Below, piece by piece: positions 9,679 through 17,989 of a stretch of 64,000 nt of DNA; within the stretch, counting starts at the first letter, position 1, and every line of letters starts with the position of its first letter. The position numbers were made by a program, and so were the translations under genes. The notes beneath the pieces were generated by a model. That model searched no databases. It was not told where the DNA came from and was given only the letters and a program-made list of their open reading frames with translations. Source of the stretch: Sphingopyxis sp. (GTDB lineage Bacteria > Pseudomonadota > Alphaproteobacteria > Sphingomonadales > Sphingomonadaceae); the NCBI GenBank assembly GCA_016463225.1, contig JAEMRT010000006.1:32917-96916 (forward strand), given 5' to 3'.

Positions 9679-9704
9679 GCGGGAGCTCCAGTTTTGTGCC
9701 GGGA

Positions 9705-11885
9705 TCAGAACTCGATCGAAGCCGAAGCCTTGAACGTGCGCGGCGCGCCTTGCAGCAGGTCGGGGCTGAAAACTTCGAACGCCGAAGCCCAGTACCGCTT
9801 GTTCGCGACGTTATCGACCCCGAAGCGCAGTGTGACCGGTTTGTCGGCGACCACGGCAACGTAGCGGGCGCCCAGGTCGAACCGGGTCCATGACGGCAAT
9901 TCGAGCGTGTTCGCCTGATTTGCGGCCTGCTTTCCGGTATGGACGACGCGCCCGGTCAGGGTCAGGCCCGGCGCGAACGGCAGATCCCATTCGACGTTGG
10001 CATTGGCCAGATATTCGGGAACGCCGGGCGCGTCGTTGCCCTGATTGACACCACCCAGGGTCCGACGGAGCTTCGCATCGATAATCGAGCCGCCGGCGAT
10101 CAGGCGCAGGCCTTTGGTCAGTTCGCCGTCGAAACTGATTTCGATGCCCTTGTTCCGCTGCTCGCCGGTGAGGCCATAGATGACCTGCCCCGCATTCGCC
10201 GGGTCGGCGACCACACCGGGACGGGGGCGGTCGATCTGGAACGCGGCGAGCGAGGCGTTGAAGCGGCCAAAGCTGTATTTGGCGCCGAACTCGAATTGCT
10301 TGGTCTTCACCGGGGCAAACACCTCGCCCGAATTGGTTACGGGCGAAGCGCCGACCGTCGCGGGCGCCGCATCGGGCTTTTCGAACCCCTCCATGCGGTT
10401 GGCATAGAAGGCGAGGCCTTCGGCGGGCTTGACGACAAGGCCGAAGACCGGGGTGATCGCATCTTCGTCATAGGTACCGGTCAGGCCGCCGCCGAAATAG
10501 CTGTAGCTTTTCTGGCGGATCGACTGGACACGCAGCCCGACGGTCAACAAGATACGCTCGTCCCAGGCGCCAATCGTGTCCGACGCGAAAGCACTGAGCA
10601 ACCGCGAGCGGCCGACGGGGAACGGATCGTTCAGGTTACCGCCAACCAGCGCTGACGCCGGGATCGGAACTTCGGGCGCGTTGTAAAGGTTGGTCGCGAA
10701 GCCAGCAAAGCCGGGGCCGTAGAGGAAGTCGTAGGCGTTGCGGTTGACCTGCCAGTTCATCGAGCCGCCGAAGTTGATTTCGTGCGTGATGCCGGTGCCA
10801 AGTTTGACGCGCAGGCCTGCCTGCGCGGCTTCGTTATTGTCGGTGCGTGGAACGTAGAGCGCGTTGCCGTTTGCTGCGCCCGTTGTGGCGTTCAGCACGG
10901 TGATGCCGCCATAGATGCCTTCTTCCGTGCCGTCGCGCGCGCCGAAAGACGCATAGATCATGGCATTGTCGGCGATGTCATATTCGGCCTTCAGGATACC
11001 GAACACGTCGCGCATCTGGGTATAAGTCCAGGGCTGCGAATAGTTGGCGTCGGCCTTTGGCACCGCCGGAATTGCGTTTACGCCAAAGCCGAGCGCGACC
11101 TTGTGGCGCAGGCCGCGAACCTTCACGCGCTGATACGCAAGGTCGAGCGAGAGCCGCAGCGGGCCATTGTCATAATCGATTGCGCCGCCGGCGGTGTACG
11201 CACTGCGGAATTCGCCATCGATCGAAACGTCACCCGAGCGTGCGACGCCGTTCACCCGAACGCCCCATTGATCATTGTCGCCGAAGCGACGCGCCAGATC
11301 GACGCTGCCGCCAAAATGTTCGTCCGAGGTGTAGTTGACGGTACCGCGGACCAGATCGCGCTTTGCTCGCTTCGGCAACAGGTTAACGCTACCGCCGAGG
11401 CCCGAGCCGCCGGGCGCGGCGCCGTTGATGAAGGCGCTTGATCCGTTGATCACCTGGACTGAGTCGTAAAGCTCGGGCGCGATCAGTTGGCGTGGGGCGA
11501 TGCCGTAAAGACCGTCGAGGCCGACATCGTCGCCGGCGAGCGCGAACCCGCGGATGACGAACAATTCGGCGGCGTTGCCGAAGGCGAACCCGGTTCGCAC
11601 CGAGGGATCGTTTTCGAGCAGCTGGCCGAGCGTCTGCGGCTGCTGATTTAGGATCAAAGCTTCATTATAGCTCTTGATCGTAAACGGCAGATCTTCGGCG
11701 GCCTTGTCGCCGAACACGCCGCCATTGCCGCCGCGAGTCACCTCGGTTTGATTGTTGCGCTGTGCGGTGACGACGATGCTGTCGTCGCCGCCGCTGTCCT
11801 GCGCCAGTGCGGGCGTGGTTGCGGCGAGCGCTGCGCCGAGCGCGGCGAAACCAGTTCCTCGAATGATGTTGCGATAGGCAACCAT
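9705..11885 (-). CDS. TonB-dependent siderophore receptor
   Basis: An outer-membrane receptor of 726 residues. The ATG at 11885 (MVAYRNIIRGTGFAALGAAL, signal peptide cleaved near ALAQ) has GGGGGAT upstream and is preferred over 11945. After DDSIVVTAQRNN comes a plug domain (about 60-200; LFVIRGF and GGSVNLLPKRA), then a 22-strand barrel ending in ASIEF. Plug length and the IRGF motif match ferric-siderophore receptors such as FhuE/FpvA. It is separated by a terminator from the PepSY gene downstream, and carries its own copy of the shared upstream motif about 100 bases before the start. Confidence 0.92.
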   Translation of the reverse strand: MVAYRNIIRGTGFAALGAALAATTPALAQDSGGDDSIVVTAQRNNQTEVTRGGNGGVFGDKAAEDLPFTIKSYNEALILNQQPQTLGQLLENDPSVRTGFAFGNAAELFVIRGFALAGDDVGLDGLYGIAPRQLIAPELYDSVQVINGSSAFINGAAPGGSGLGGSVNLLPKRAKRDLVRGTVNYTSDEHFGGSVDLARRFGDNDQWGVRVNGVARSGDVSIDGEFRSAYTAGGAIDYDNGPLRLSLDLAYQRVKVRGLRHKVALGFGVNAIPAVPKADANYSQPWTYTQMRDVFGILKAEYDIADNAMIYASFGARDGTEEGIYGGITVLNATTGAANGNALYVPRTDNNEAAQAGLRVKLGTGITHEINFGGSMNWQVNRNAYDFLYGPGFAGFATNLYNAPEVPIPASALVGGNLNDPFPVGRSRLLSAFASDTIGAWDERILLTVGLRVQSIRQKSYSYFGGGLTGTYDEDAITPVFGLVVKPAEGLAFYANRMEGFEKPDAAPATVGASPVTNSGEVFAPVKTKQFEFGAKYSFGRFNASLAAFQIDRPRPGVVADPANAGQVIYGLTGEQRNKGIEISFDGELTKGLRLIAGGSIIDAKLRRTLGGVNQGNDAPGVPEYLANANVEWDLPFAPGLTLTGRVVHTGKQAANQANTLELPSWTRFDLGARYVAVVADKPVTLRFGVDNVANKRYWASAFEVFSPDLLQGAPRTFKASASIEF

Positions 11886-11987
11886 GATGCAATCCCCCAC
11901 TTGGTGTCCAAATCCCCGTCCGATGCGGCTCGGCGTCTGGGCCAAGCTTGCTTCGGAAATTCTACATTATTGTCATCCTTGGGTCAC

Positions 11988-12020
11988 AAAACATCCAGTT
12001 TGCTCAGCAACAGGGGACCA
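11988..12020 (-). promoter_or_regulatory. Shared motif copy 2 (TTGGTCCC-N16-TGGATGTTTT)
   Basis: On the minus strand TTGGTCCCC and CTGGATGTTTT lie 16 bases apart, about 100 bases upstream of the TonB receptor start. It falls between the receptor and the amidohydrolase stop. Confidence 0.6.
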
Positions 12021-12054
12021 ACTCGCAGCAAAATGACAAGGGACGGCAAGTTCC

Positions 12055-13731
12055 TTAGCCATAGCGTTGAACGCCGCCGACGATCGTTCGCAATACCGTT
12101 GATTTTGCGAGCAAATGCGGATCGATGGCGAAGAAGTCGCGGTCCCACGCAACGAAATCGGCAAGAAAACCCGGGGCGATCAGGCCCTGCTTTTTTTCGT
12201 GGAAACCGGCATAGGCGCCCTCGTGCGTATAGCATCGCATCGCTTGCGCCAGCGTGATGCGCTGTTCGGGGTGCCAACCATCGGGATGCTTGCCGTCGAG
12301 CGTTGTGCGATTGACCGCGGCATCGAGCCCGGTGAGCGGGTCGATCGGCGCGACCGGCCAGTCCGATCCCATACAGACATGCGCGCCCGATCGGACGAGG
12401 GAGCCGAAGGCGAAACTGGTTTTGAGGCGTTCTTCGCCGATCCTGCGGACGGCCCAGCGACCGTCGTCGATGGCATGATAGGGCTGAACCGACGCAATTA
12501 TGCCCTGTTCTTTGAAACGCGGGATTGCGTGCGATTTCATATGCTGGACATGTTCGATACGGAACCGCCGGTCGCGTGGACCATTGGCCTTGGCGACGTC
12601 GGCCATCGTGCCGAGAACAATGTCGTTCGCCTCGTCGCCGATAGCATGCGCCGTGACCTGAAGAGCGGCCTTGTCGGCACCCTCGATCCAGCGGCGAAGG
12701 TCGGCAGGATCGGTGACGATGATGCCGCGCGTCGACGGATCGTCGGCATAGGGTTCATAGAATCGCGCGGTTCGCGAACCCAGCGAGCCGTCGAACACGA
12801 CCTTGCAGCCGCCCCACTGAACCCAGTCGTCGCCGCGTCCCTCGCGCTGGATCAGCGCGGCCTGCGCCGCCCAATCCTTCAGGGGCAGATAGTGGCGAAA
12901 CCGTAACCCCGTCTCGCCGGCGGTGCGGAGGCGGCGTGTCGAGTCGAACGTGGTCGCATCGAGTTCGGTGCAATGGATTTGGGTCACGCCCTTACTGAGC
13001 GCCAGAGCGATGCCCTTGCGCGTGATCGCGTCGATCTGTTCGGGCGTGGGCGCGCCAATCGCACGCTGAACAAGATCCTTGGCGGCGTCCTTGATGATAC
13101 CCGTGGGCTCACCCGCCGCGTCGCGTTCGATCACGCCGCCCGGCACATCGGGGGTGTTGCGGTCGATGCCGGCGAGCTTGAGCGCCAGCGAATTGAGCAG
13201 CAGCATGTGGAGGTCATAGCGGATGACCGCGACTGGCGTGTCGGGCGTGACGGCGTCGATCCACGCCCGATGCGGCATTTCGCCGCCCCAGCGGTCCTGG
13301 TCCCAATTTCCGCCCTCGAGCCATTGCCCTTTCGGCAGCCCCTTGGCGGCTGCGGCGATGCGCTCCACAAAATCCTGCCGGTTCGCGGCGTTGCGCAGCG
13401 ACGGCTGCGACAGCATGGTCGATGCGATCACGAAATGGACATGCGGATCGATAAAGCCCGGCGTCACAAAGGCGCCCTGCAGGTCGACTACGCGCGTGGC
13501 TTTTCCGGTGCGTACCCGCACTGCATCGGCGCCGATCGCAGCAATGCGGTCCCCCTTGGTGCCGATCGCGTCGGTACGTGTGTTCGGGCCAGCGCCGGTC
13601 CAGATTTTGCCGTTGATATAGGCGATGTCGAGATCGCTGTCGGGGCTGGGGCCAGCAAAAGCGCTGCTAGTAGCCGCCGCCGCCGCGGTTCCGCCGGCGA
13701 AGGCAATCAGCGAGCGGCGACCGAGGATCAC
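12055..13731 (-). CDS. Exported amidohydrolase family 3 (YtcJ-like)
   Basis: A metal-dependent hydrolase of about 558 residues. I chose the GTG at 13731 because it overlaps the upstream stop as GTGA; the track start at 13791 lies well inside the upstream gene. This start gives a twin-arginine-like signal (GRRSLIAFAGGTAAAAATSSAFA). The first metal motif is seen as PGFIDPHVHF, a conserved H is in TAHAIGDEAN and the terminal metal Asp in MGSDWPV. The C-terminal FLADFVAWDRDFF is characteristic of Amidohydro_3. It is translationally coupled to the small exported protein gene. Confidence 0.88.
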   Translation of the reverse strand: MILGRRSLIAFAGGTAAAAATSSAFAGPSPDSDLDIAYINGKIWTGAGPNTRTDAIGTKGDRIAAIGADAVRVRTGKATRVVDLQGAFVTPGFIDPHVHFVIASTMLSQPSLRNAANRQDFVERIAAAAKGLPKGQWLEGGNWDQDRWGGEMPHRAWIDAVTPDTPVAVIRYDLHMLLLNSLALKLAGIDRNTPDVPGGVIERDAAGEPTGIIKDAAKDLVQRAIGAPTPEQIDAITRKGIALALSKGVTQIHCTELDATTFDSTRRLRTAGETGLRFRHYLPLKDWAAQAALIQREGRGDDWVQWGGCKVVFDGSLGSRTARFYEPYADDPSTRGIIVTDPADLRRWIEGADKAALQVTAHAIGDEANDIVLGTMADVAKANGPRDRRFRIEHVQHMKSHAIPRFKEQGIIASVQPYHAIDDGRWAVRRIGEERLKTSFAFGSLVRSGAHVCMGSDWPVAPIDPLTGLDAAVNRTTLDGKHPDGWHPEQRITLAQAMRCYTHEGAYAGFHEKKQGLIAPGFLADFVAWDRDFFAIDPHLLAKSTVLRTIVGGVQRYG

Positions 13732-14222
13732 TTGGCGATCGCCTTGCGCGGTGGATTTGCCGCGCGCCATGTATCGAGGCGGGCGAGCCATCTGGCAGCC
13801 GGAAGCGGGCCATATGTCTTCGAATCGGTATGTTCGGCGACAAGTTCGCGGATATTGACAAAATAAGCGGGGCCGCTCGGCAAACCGAGCTCCTTTTGCT
13901 TCCTCGCCATGGCCGCTTCCTGTTCGGGCGTCGGATCGATCCCAGTCACCGGCTTGAACAGGATGACGTCAAAATCGGCGCCATTTTCGTGGAAGAACAG
14001 CTGGGTCGGCGGCAAGCCACCTGCAGCGGCAACTTCGTCGGCCTGCGCGAGACGGCGGATGAACTCCTCCTGCTTGCCCGGTGCGAGCTTGAAGATCTCG
14101 AACCATGCTTCGGGCCAAGATGCGTCGGCGGCTTCAGCGGTCTGGGCCGGCGCTTGCTGCGCCGTGACCGGCGTCAGCGGCAGCGCTGCGGCGGCGAGAA
14201 CCAAGGCGAAATTAAGCTTCAT
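13728..14222 (-). CDS. Small exported protein of unknown function
   Basis: A 164-residue protein with a clear signal peptide (MKLNFALVLAAAALPLTPVTAQ). The ATG at 14222 has GGAGGGAA upstream and is chosen over 14279. The mature part contains WPEAWFEIFKLAPGKQEEFIRRL and FFHENGADFDVILFKP, faintly like dimeric ferredoxin-fold (NIPSNAP-type) proteins, but I do not recognise a family with confidence. It is first in a two-gene unit with the amidohydrolase, and the shared motif ends 51 bases upstream, so it is probably under the same control as the receptor and PepSY gene. Confidence 0.75.
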   Translation of the reverse strand: MKLNFALVLAAAALPLTPVTAQQAPAQTAEAADASWPEAWFEIFKLAPGKQEEFIRRLAQADEVAAAGGLPPTQLFFHENGADFDVILFKPVTGIDPTPEQEAAMARKQKELGLPSGPAYFVNIRELVAEHTDSKTYGPLPAARWLARLDTWRAANPPRKAIAK

Positions 14223-14272
14223 GCTATTCCCTCCTGTCAGGAGGGCCAAGCTCCGCCGTTGGCATGGATCGG

Positions 14273-14306
14273 AAAACATCCAATTGAACGTGGTGCAAAG
14301 GGACCA
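14273..14306 (-). promoter_or_regulatory. Shared motif copy 3 (TTGGTCCC-N17-TGGATGTTTT)
   Basis: On the minus strand TTGGTCCC and TTGGATGTTTT are 17 bases apart, ending 51 bases upstream of the small exported protein. This copy sits just after the stop of the MocR-type regulator gene. Confidence 0.6.
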
Positions 14307-14311
14307 AGAGC

Positions 14312-15772
14312 CTATCCCGCAGCCTCGCGCAGCGCCGCGAGCGCGGTTCGCGCTTCATGTTGGTTGAGGCTTGCGAAACCGATCCGCAATCCGCGCGGTG
14401 CGCTGTCGCGCGTCATGAACGAACGAGACGAGGCGAAGCGCAGCCCCACTGCCGCGGCGCGGGCCTCCATCTGATCGAGGTCGGTGTCGAACCGCAGCCA
14501 GAAGGCGAGCCCGCCATCGGGCATGCGATAGTCGGCGATGCCACCGAGCGTGCGATCGATTTCAGCGGCGAAATCGCCGCGCCGCTTGGCATATATCTGC
14601 CGAACCTTGCGCGCGTGGCGGCGCAGCTCGCCATTTTCGATCAGTTCCGCCGCGGCGTCTTCGGTCAGCGTGTTGCCCATGCCGTCGGTAAGCGAGACCA
14701 TATGGGCAATCGCGTCGATCACCGGCGGCGGCGCGGCGACATAACCTATGCGCAGCGCCGGCAGCAAAAGCTTCGACAGCGACCCGACGTAGATGACGAG
14801 GCCGGGGCCATATCCCGCCATCGGTAACAGCGGCTGCGATTCGAAATGGAATTCATGGTCATAATCATCCTCGATAATCGCAAAGCCGAACTGGCGCGCG
14901 AGCTCGAGCAGGCGCAGCCGCCGTTCCGGGCGAAGCGACACGGTCGTCGGAAACTGATGATGCGGCGTAACGAACACCGCGCGCACCGCGTTACGGCGAC
15001 AGGCCAGTTCGACAGCATCGATGTCGATCCCGTCCTCATCGAGCCCGACCGGTAAAATATTGGCGCCGAGCGCGCGAAAGGCGGCGACTGCAGGCTCGTA
15101 TGTGAGTTCTTCGACAATGACTGAATCGCCTGGGCAGATCAACGTGTGCGCGGCGAGAAAAATGCCGTTCTGGCTGCCGCGGGTGATGCAGATATTCTCG
15201 GCAGTCACGGGAAGGCCGCGCTGGCTCTTGAGCATTGTCGCTATACTTTCGCGCAGCGCTGGCGATCCGCGCGGGTCGCGATATTGAAAGCCGTTGTCGC
15301 GCGACGCGCGGTGGGTGGCGACGCGATAGGCGCGCGCGAGCAATTCTGCAGGGAACAGTCGCCCGTCGGGCGCGCCCTCGTCGAGTTTGAGTCCTGGACC
15401 GGATGGCAAGGCGAGCGGTCGGTCTGGCGGTGAAGCAAAGCGATAGTCGATCGCGGCAGTGCTCATCGTCACCTCCGCCTCGCCCTGATGGCGCCGCACC
15501 GGGTCGGGCAGTGCACTGGCGACCATCGTGCCGCGCGTCCCCGCCGAATCGAGCCAGCCTTGCGCGATCAGGTCTTCATAGGCGATGACGACGGTCTTGC
15601 GATTGACGCCCAATATTTGCGCCAACTCGCGGCTGCTCGGCAGGTAGGTACCCGACGTCAGCCGCCCGCGTTCGATATCGCGGATCAACGCCTGGATGAT
15701 CTGCATATAGATCGGGACGTCGCGCGCGGAATCGATCCGATCGCCGAGACTGACTTGCCATGGACGCAGCAT
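14312..15772 (-). CDS. MocR-type regulator (GntR wHTH + aminotransferase-like domain)
   Basis: A 486-residue PLP-dependent regulator. The ATG at 15772 (MLRPWQVSLGDRIDSARDVPIYMQII) gives the family length; further upstream starts would place the putative operator inside the gene. Residues about 15-85 form a GntR winged helix (SGTYLPSSRELAQILGVNRKTV). Residues 115-480 are a fold-type I aminotransferase domain: ITRGSQNGI, EDDYDHEF and the PLP lysine in YVGSLSKLLLPALRIGY are visible. MocR proteins sense pyridoxal phosphate or amino compounds. It is a good candidate for the protein that binds the three shared upstream motifs, which contain the TGGWCC blocks also found in its own promoter. Confidence 0.92.
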   Translation of the reverse strand: MLRPWQVSLGDRIDSARDVPIYMQIIQALIRDIERGRLTSGTYLPSSRELAQILGVNRKTVVIAYEDLIAQGWLDSAGTRGTMVASALPDPVRRHQGEAEVTMSTAAIDYRFASPPDRPLALPSGPGLKLDEGAPDGRLFPAELLARAYRVATHRASRDNGFQYRDPRGSPALRESIATMLKSQRGLPVTAENICITRGSQNGIFLAAHTLICPGDSVIVEELTYEPAVAAFRALGANILPVGLDEDGIDIDAVELACRRNAVRAVFVTPHHQFPTTVSLRPERRLRLLELARQFGFAIIEDDYDHEFHFESQPLLPMAGYGPGLVIYVGSLSKLLLPALRIGYVAAPPPVIDAIAHMVSLTDGMGNTLTEDAAAELIENGELRRHARKVRQIYAKRRGDFAAEIDRTLGGIADYRMPDGGLAFWLRFDTDLDQMEARAAAVGLRFASSRSFMTRDSAPRGLRIGFASLNQHEARTALAALREAAG

Positions 15773-15806
15773 TGGGCCCGCTCCTCCGTCAGAATTTAGC
15801 TCTGCA

Positions 15807-15857
15807 GGGACCAAGGCTATCGATCCACGGTCGCACATGCAATGGTCCACTGGACCC
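15807..15857. promoter_or_regulatory. Divergent MocR/PaiB promoter with TGGWCC blocks
   Basis: The gap between the divergent genes holds GGGACCA at 15807-15813 (TTGGTCCC on the minus strand) and the near palindrome TGGTCCACTGGACCCC starting at 15843. TGGACC/TGGTCC half-sites are common in MocR autoregulatory regions, so this is a plausible autoregulatory operator. Confidence 0.5.
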
Positions 15858-15961
15858 CCAATTTTTTCGGTTTTGGTGCTTGTGGCGGTTCCAATGCTGG
15901 GGAACAAGCAGGGCATGACGCACGTCTGGCGGAGCCATCGCCGGGTTGCAGGGGCATCCGC

Positions 15962-16591
15962 GTGACGGACGGGGACTTTCAGGTGGGGGACGACGTGGCG
16001 CTGTTTGAGCGGTTCAACGAGAGCGATGTTCGCTCGCTGATCGCGGAATTTCCGCTCGCTTGGGTCTGCGGCGGTCGCGCGGGGGCGCTGGAGGCGAGCC
16101 TGCTCCCGCTGGTCGGGGTGTTCGACGCGGAGGGACGATTGGTTCATCTGATCGGGCATTTGATGCGTTCAAACCCGCTTTTTTCCGCGCTCAAGGCCGA
16201 GACGTTGGCGACAATTCTATTCACCGGCCCTCAGGCTTATGTCAGTCCTGAACATGCCGGGCGACGCGACTGGGCGCCGACATGGAATTATGCCCAGCTC
16301 AAGATCGCTGCCGATATCCGGTTTGACGATGCGCTGACCGAGCCTTCGCTGCAGATGCTGATTACGGCCATGGAGGCGGGAAGGTCGGAACCTTGGGACG
16401 TCGATGAGCTGGGCGAGCGCTATCGGTCGATGCTGAACCATATCATCGGCTTTCGTGCTACCGTCACCGGCGTTACGGGAAAATTCAAGCTGGGGCAGGA
16501 CGAGCGCGCCGATACATTGCATGCCATCCTAGGCGCCTTGCCCGACGCGGCAACCGCGGCCTGGATGCAGAGATTCAACCAGCGACGCTGA
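15962..16591 (+). CDS. PaiB-like FMN-binding protein
   Basis: A 209-residue split-barrel protein. I start at the GTG at 15962; the track start at 15842 would overlap the putative operator and adds 40 residues without family features. The region around LIGHLMRSNPLFSAL, FTGPQAYVSPEH and WNYAQLKIAADIRF is the classic PaiB core with the FMN-binding HxxRxN motif. The C-terminal part IIGFRATVTGVTGKFKLGQD is equally conserved. It is divergent from the MocR gene, a frequent pairing, and 12 bases upstream of the amidohydrolase operon. Its real activity (flavin or pyridoxamine oxidase-like, or regulator) is unclear. Confidence 0.85.
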   Translation: MTDGDFQVGDDVALFERFNESDVRSLIAEFPLAWVCGGRAGALEASLLPLVGVFDAEGRLVHLIGHLMRSNPLFSALKAETLATILFTGPQAYVSPEHAGRRDWAPTWNYAQLKIAADIRFDDALTEPSLQMLITAMEAGRSEPWDVDELGERYRSMLNHIIGFRATVTGVTGKFKLGQDERADTLHAILGALPDAATAAWMQRFNQRR

Positions 16592-16603
16592 CAGGGGGCG
16601 AGC

Positions 16604-17989
16604 ATGACGCGAGCGATGCGGTTCGGAATGATCGTGGCGGCGGCGATCGCGTTGGCAGGGCCTGCCGTCGCGCAGCGGGTCGCGCCAGCACCTTGGCAGC
16701 TCGATCCGTTTCCTGGCCGTTATCAGGCGCCGCCGCCCGACGATATGCTGCTGAAAGGCGCGACGATCCTCGACGGTGCGGGCGGCCGGATCGACGGCGG
16801 CGACGTCCTGATCCGGGGGGGCAAGATCGTCGCGGTTGGCAAGGTCATCGCCAATCCGGGCGTGCGGGAGGTCGATGCGACCGGTCGCTGGGTCACGCCA
16901 GGGGTGATCGACGTCCACAGCCACGACGGCACCTTCGTCCTGCCGCTCACCGCGATCGACCGGGATGCATCCGACGTTTCCGAAACCAGCGCGCCGAACG
17001 TCGCCGACACCTGGGTCGAAACCGCGGTGAATGCGCAGGACATGGGATTCGATCGCGCGCTGGCGAATGGAGTCACGACGCTCCAGATTCTGCCCGGGTC
17101 GGTCCCGATCTTTGCCGGGCGATCGGTGGTCGTTAAACCCATCCACGCGCCGACGATTTGGGACATGAAGGCCGTCGGCAACGTCCAGGGCTTCAAGATG
17201 GCGTGCGGCGAAAACCCCAAGAGCTGGGGCGCCGACAAGGATAATGAGGGTCCGACGAGCCGGCAGGGCGTGATTTCCTACATGCGTCAGGCGTTCCTCG
17301 ACGCGCAGCGCTACAAACGCGCGCTCGAACAGGCCCGGATGGGCGCGGGCGCGATGCCTGCGCGCGACCTGAAGCTGGAGGCGCTGGCAGGAATATTGGC
17401 AGGCGATATCCGCGTGAATCTCCATTGCTATCGCGCTGGCGATATTGCCGCGATGCTGTCGATCGCCAAGGAGTTCGGGTTCCGCATCGGCGCGGTCCAT
17501 CACGCGACCGAGGCCTATAAGATCCCCGGCTTGCTTCGCGAAGCGGGCACTTGCGCGGCGGTTTGGGCCGACTGGTGGGGTTTCAAGATGGAGGCGCTGG
17601 ACGCGATCCGCGCCGAGGCGCCGCTGCTCGAGCAAGCGGGTGTATGTGTGATGATGCATTCGGATTCCCCCGCCGACGGTCAGCGACTGAATATCGCGGC
17701 GGCAAAGGCGGCCGCCGCGGGCCGGCGCATCGGCATCGACATCCCGCCCGAGCGCATGATCAAGTGGACGACAAGCAACCCCGCGAAACTGCTCGGCATG
17801 GACAAGCGCATCGGAACGCTGGCGCCAGGCTATCAGGCAGATGTCGTGCTGTGGTCCGGCAACCCGTTCAGCATCTACACCAGAGCCGATCTGGTGATGA
17901 TCGACGGTGCGGTCGCCTGGGACCGGTCGAAGAAGCGAACTGAACCGATCTCGGACTTTGAAGTCGGCCGGGTGGAGGTCAGCCAATGA
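16604..17989 (+). CDS. Exported amidohydrolase (active partner)
   Basis: A 461-residue protein with signal peptide MTRAMRFGMIVAAAIALAGPAVAQ. The metallo-hydrolase motifs look intact: IDVHSHDGTF supplies the HxH pair, then NLHCYRAGD, AVHHATEAYK and MHSDSPADGQ provide later His and Asp ligands. The C-terminal LAPGYQADVVLWSGNPFS is the usual composite-domain end. It overlaps the next amidohydrolase gene by four bases (ATGA), implying tight co-translation. The family includes peptidases and imidazolonepropionase-like enzymes; substrate is not evident, but proC in the operon suggests a proline or related compound. Confidence 0.9.
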   Translation: MTRAMRFGMIVAAAIALAGPAVAQRVAPAPWQLDPFPGRYQAPPPDDMLLKGATILDGAGGRIDGGDVLIRGGKIVAVGKVIANPGVREVDATGRWVTPGVIDVHSHDGTFVLPLTAIDRDASDVSETSAPNVADTWVETAVNAQDMGFDRALANGVTTLQILPGSVPIFAGRSVVVKPIHAPTIWDMKAVGNVQGFKMACGENPKSWGADKDNEGPTSRQGVISYMRQAFLDAQRYKRALEQARMGAGAMPARDLKLEALAGILAGDIRVNLHCYRAGDIAAMLSIAKEFGFRIGAVHHATEAYKIPGLLREAGTCAAVWADWWGFKMEALDAIRAEAPLLEQAGVCVMMHSDSPADGQRLNIAAAKAAAAGRRIGIDIPPERMIKWTTSNPAKLLGMDKRIGTLAPGYQADVVLWSGNPFSIYTRADLVMIDGAVAWDRSKKRTEPISDFEVGRVEVSQ

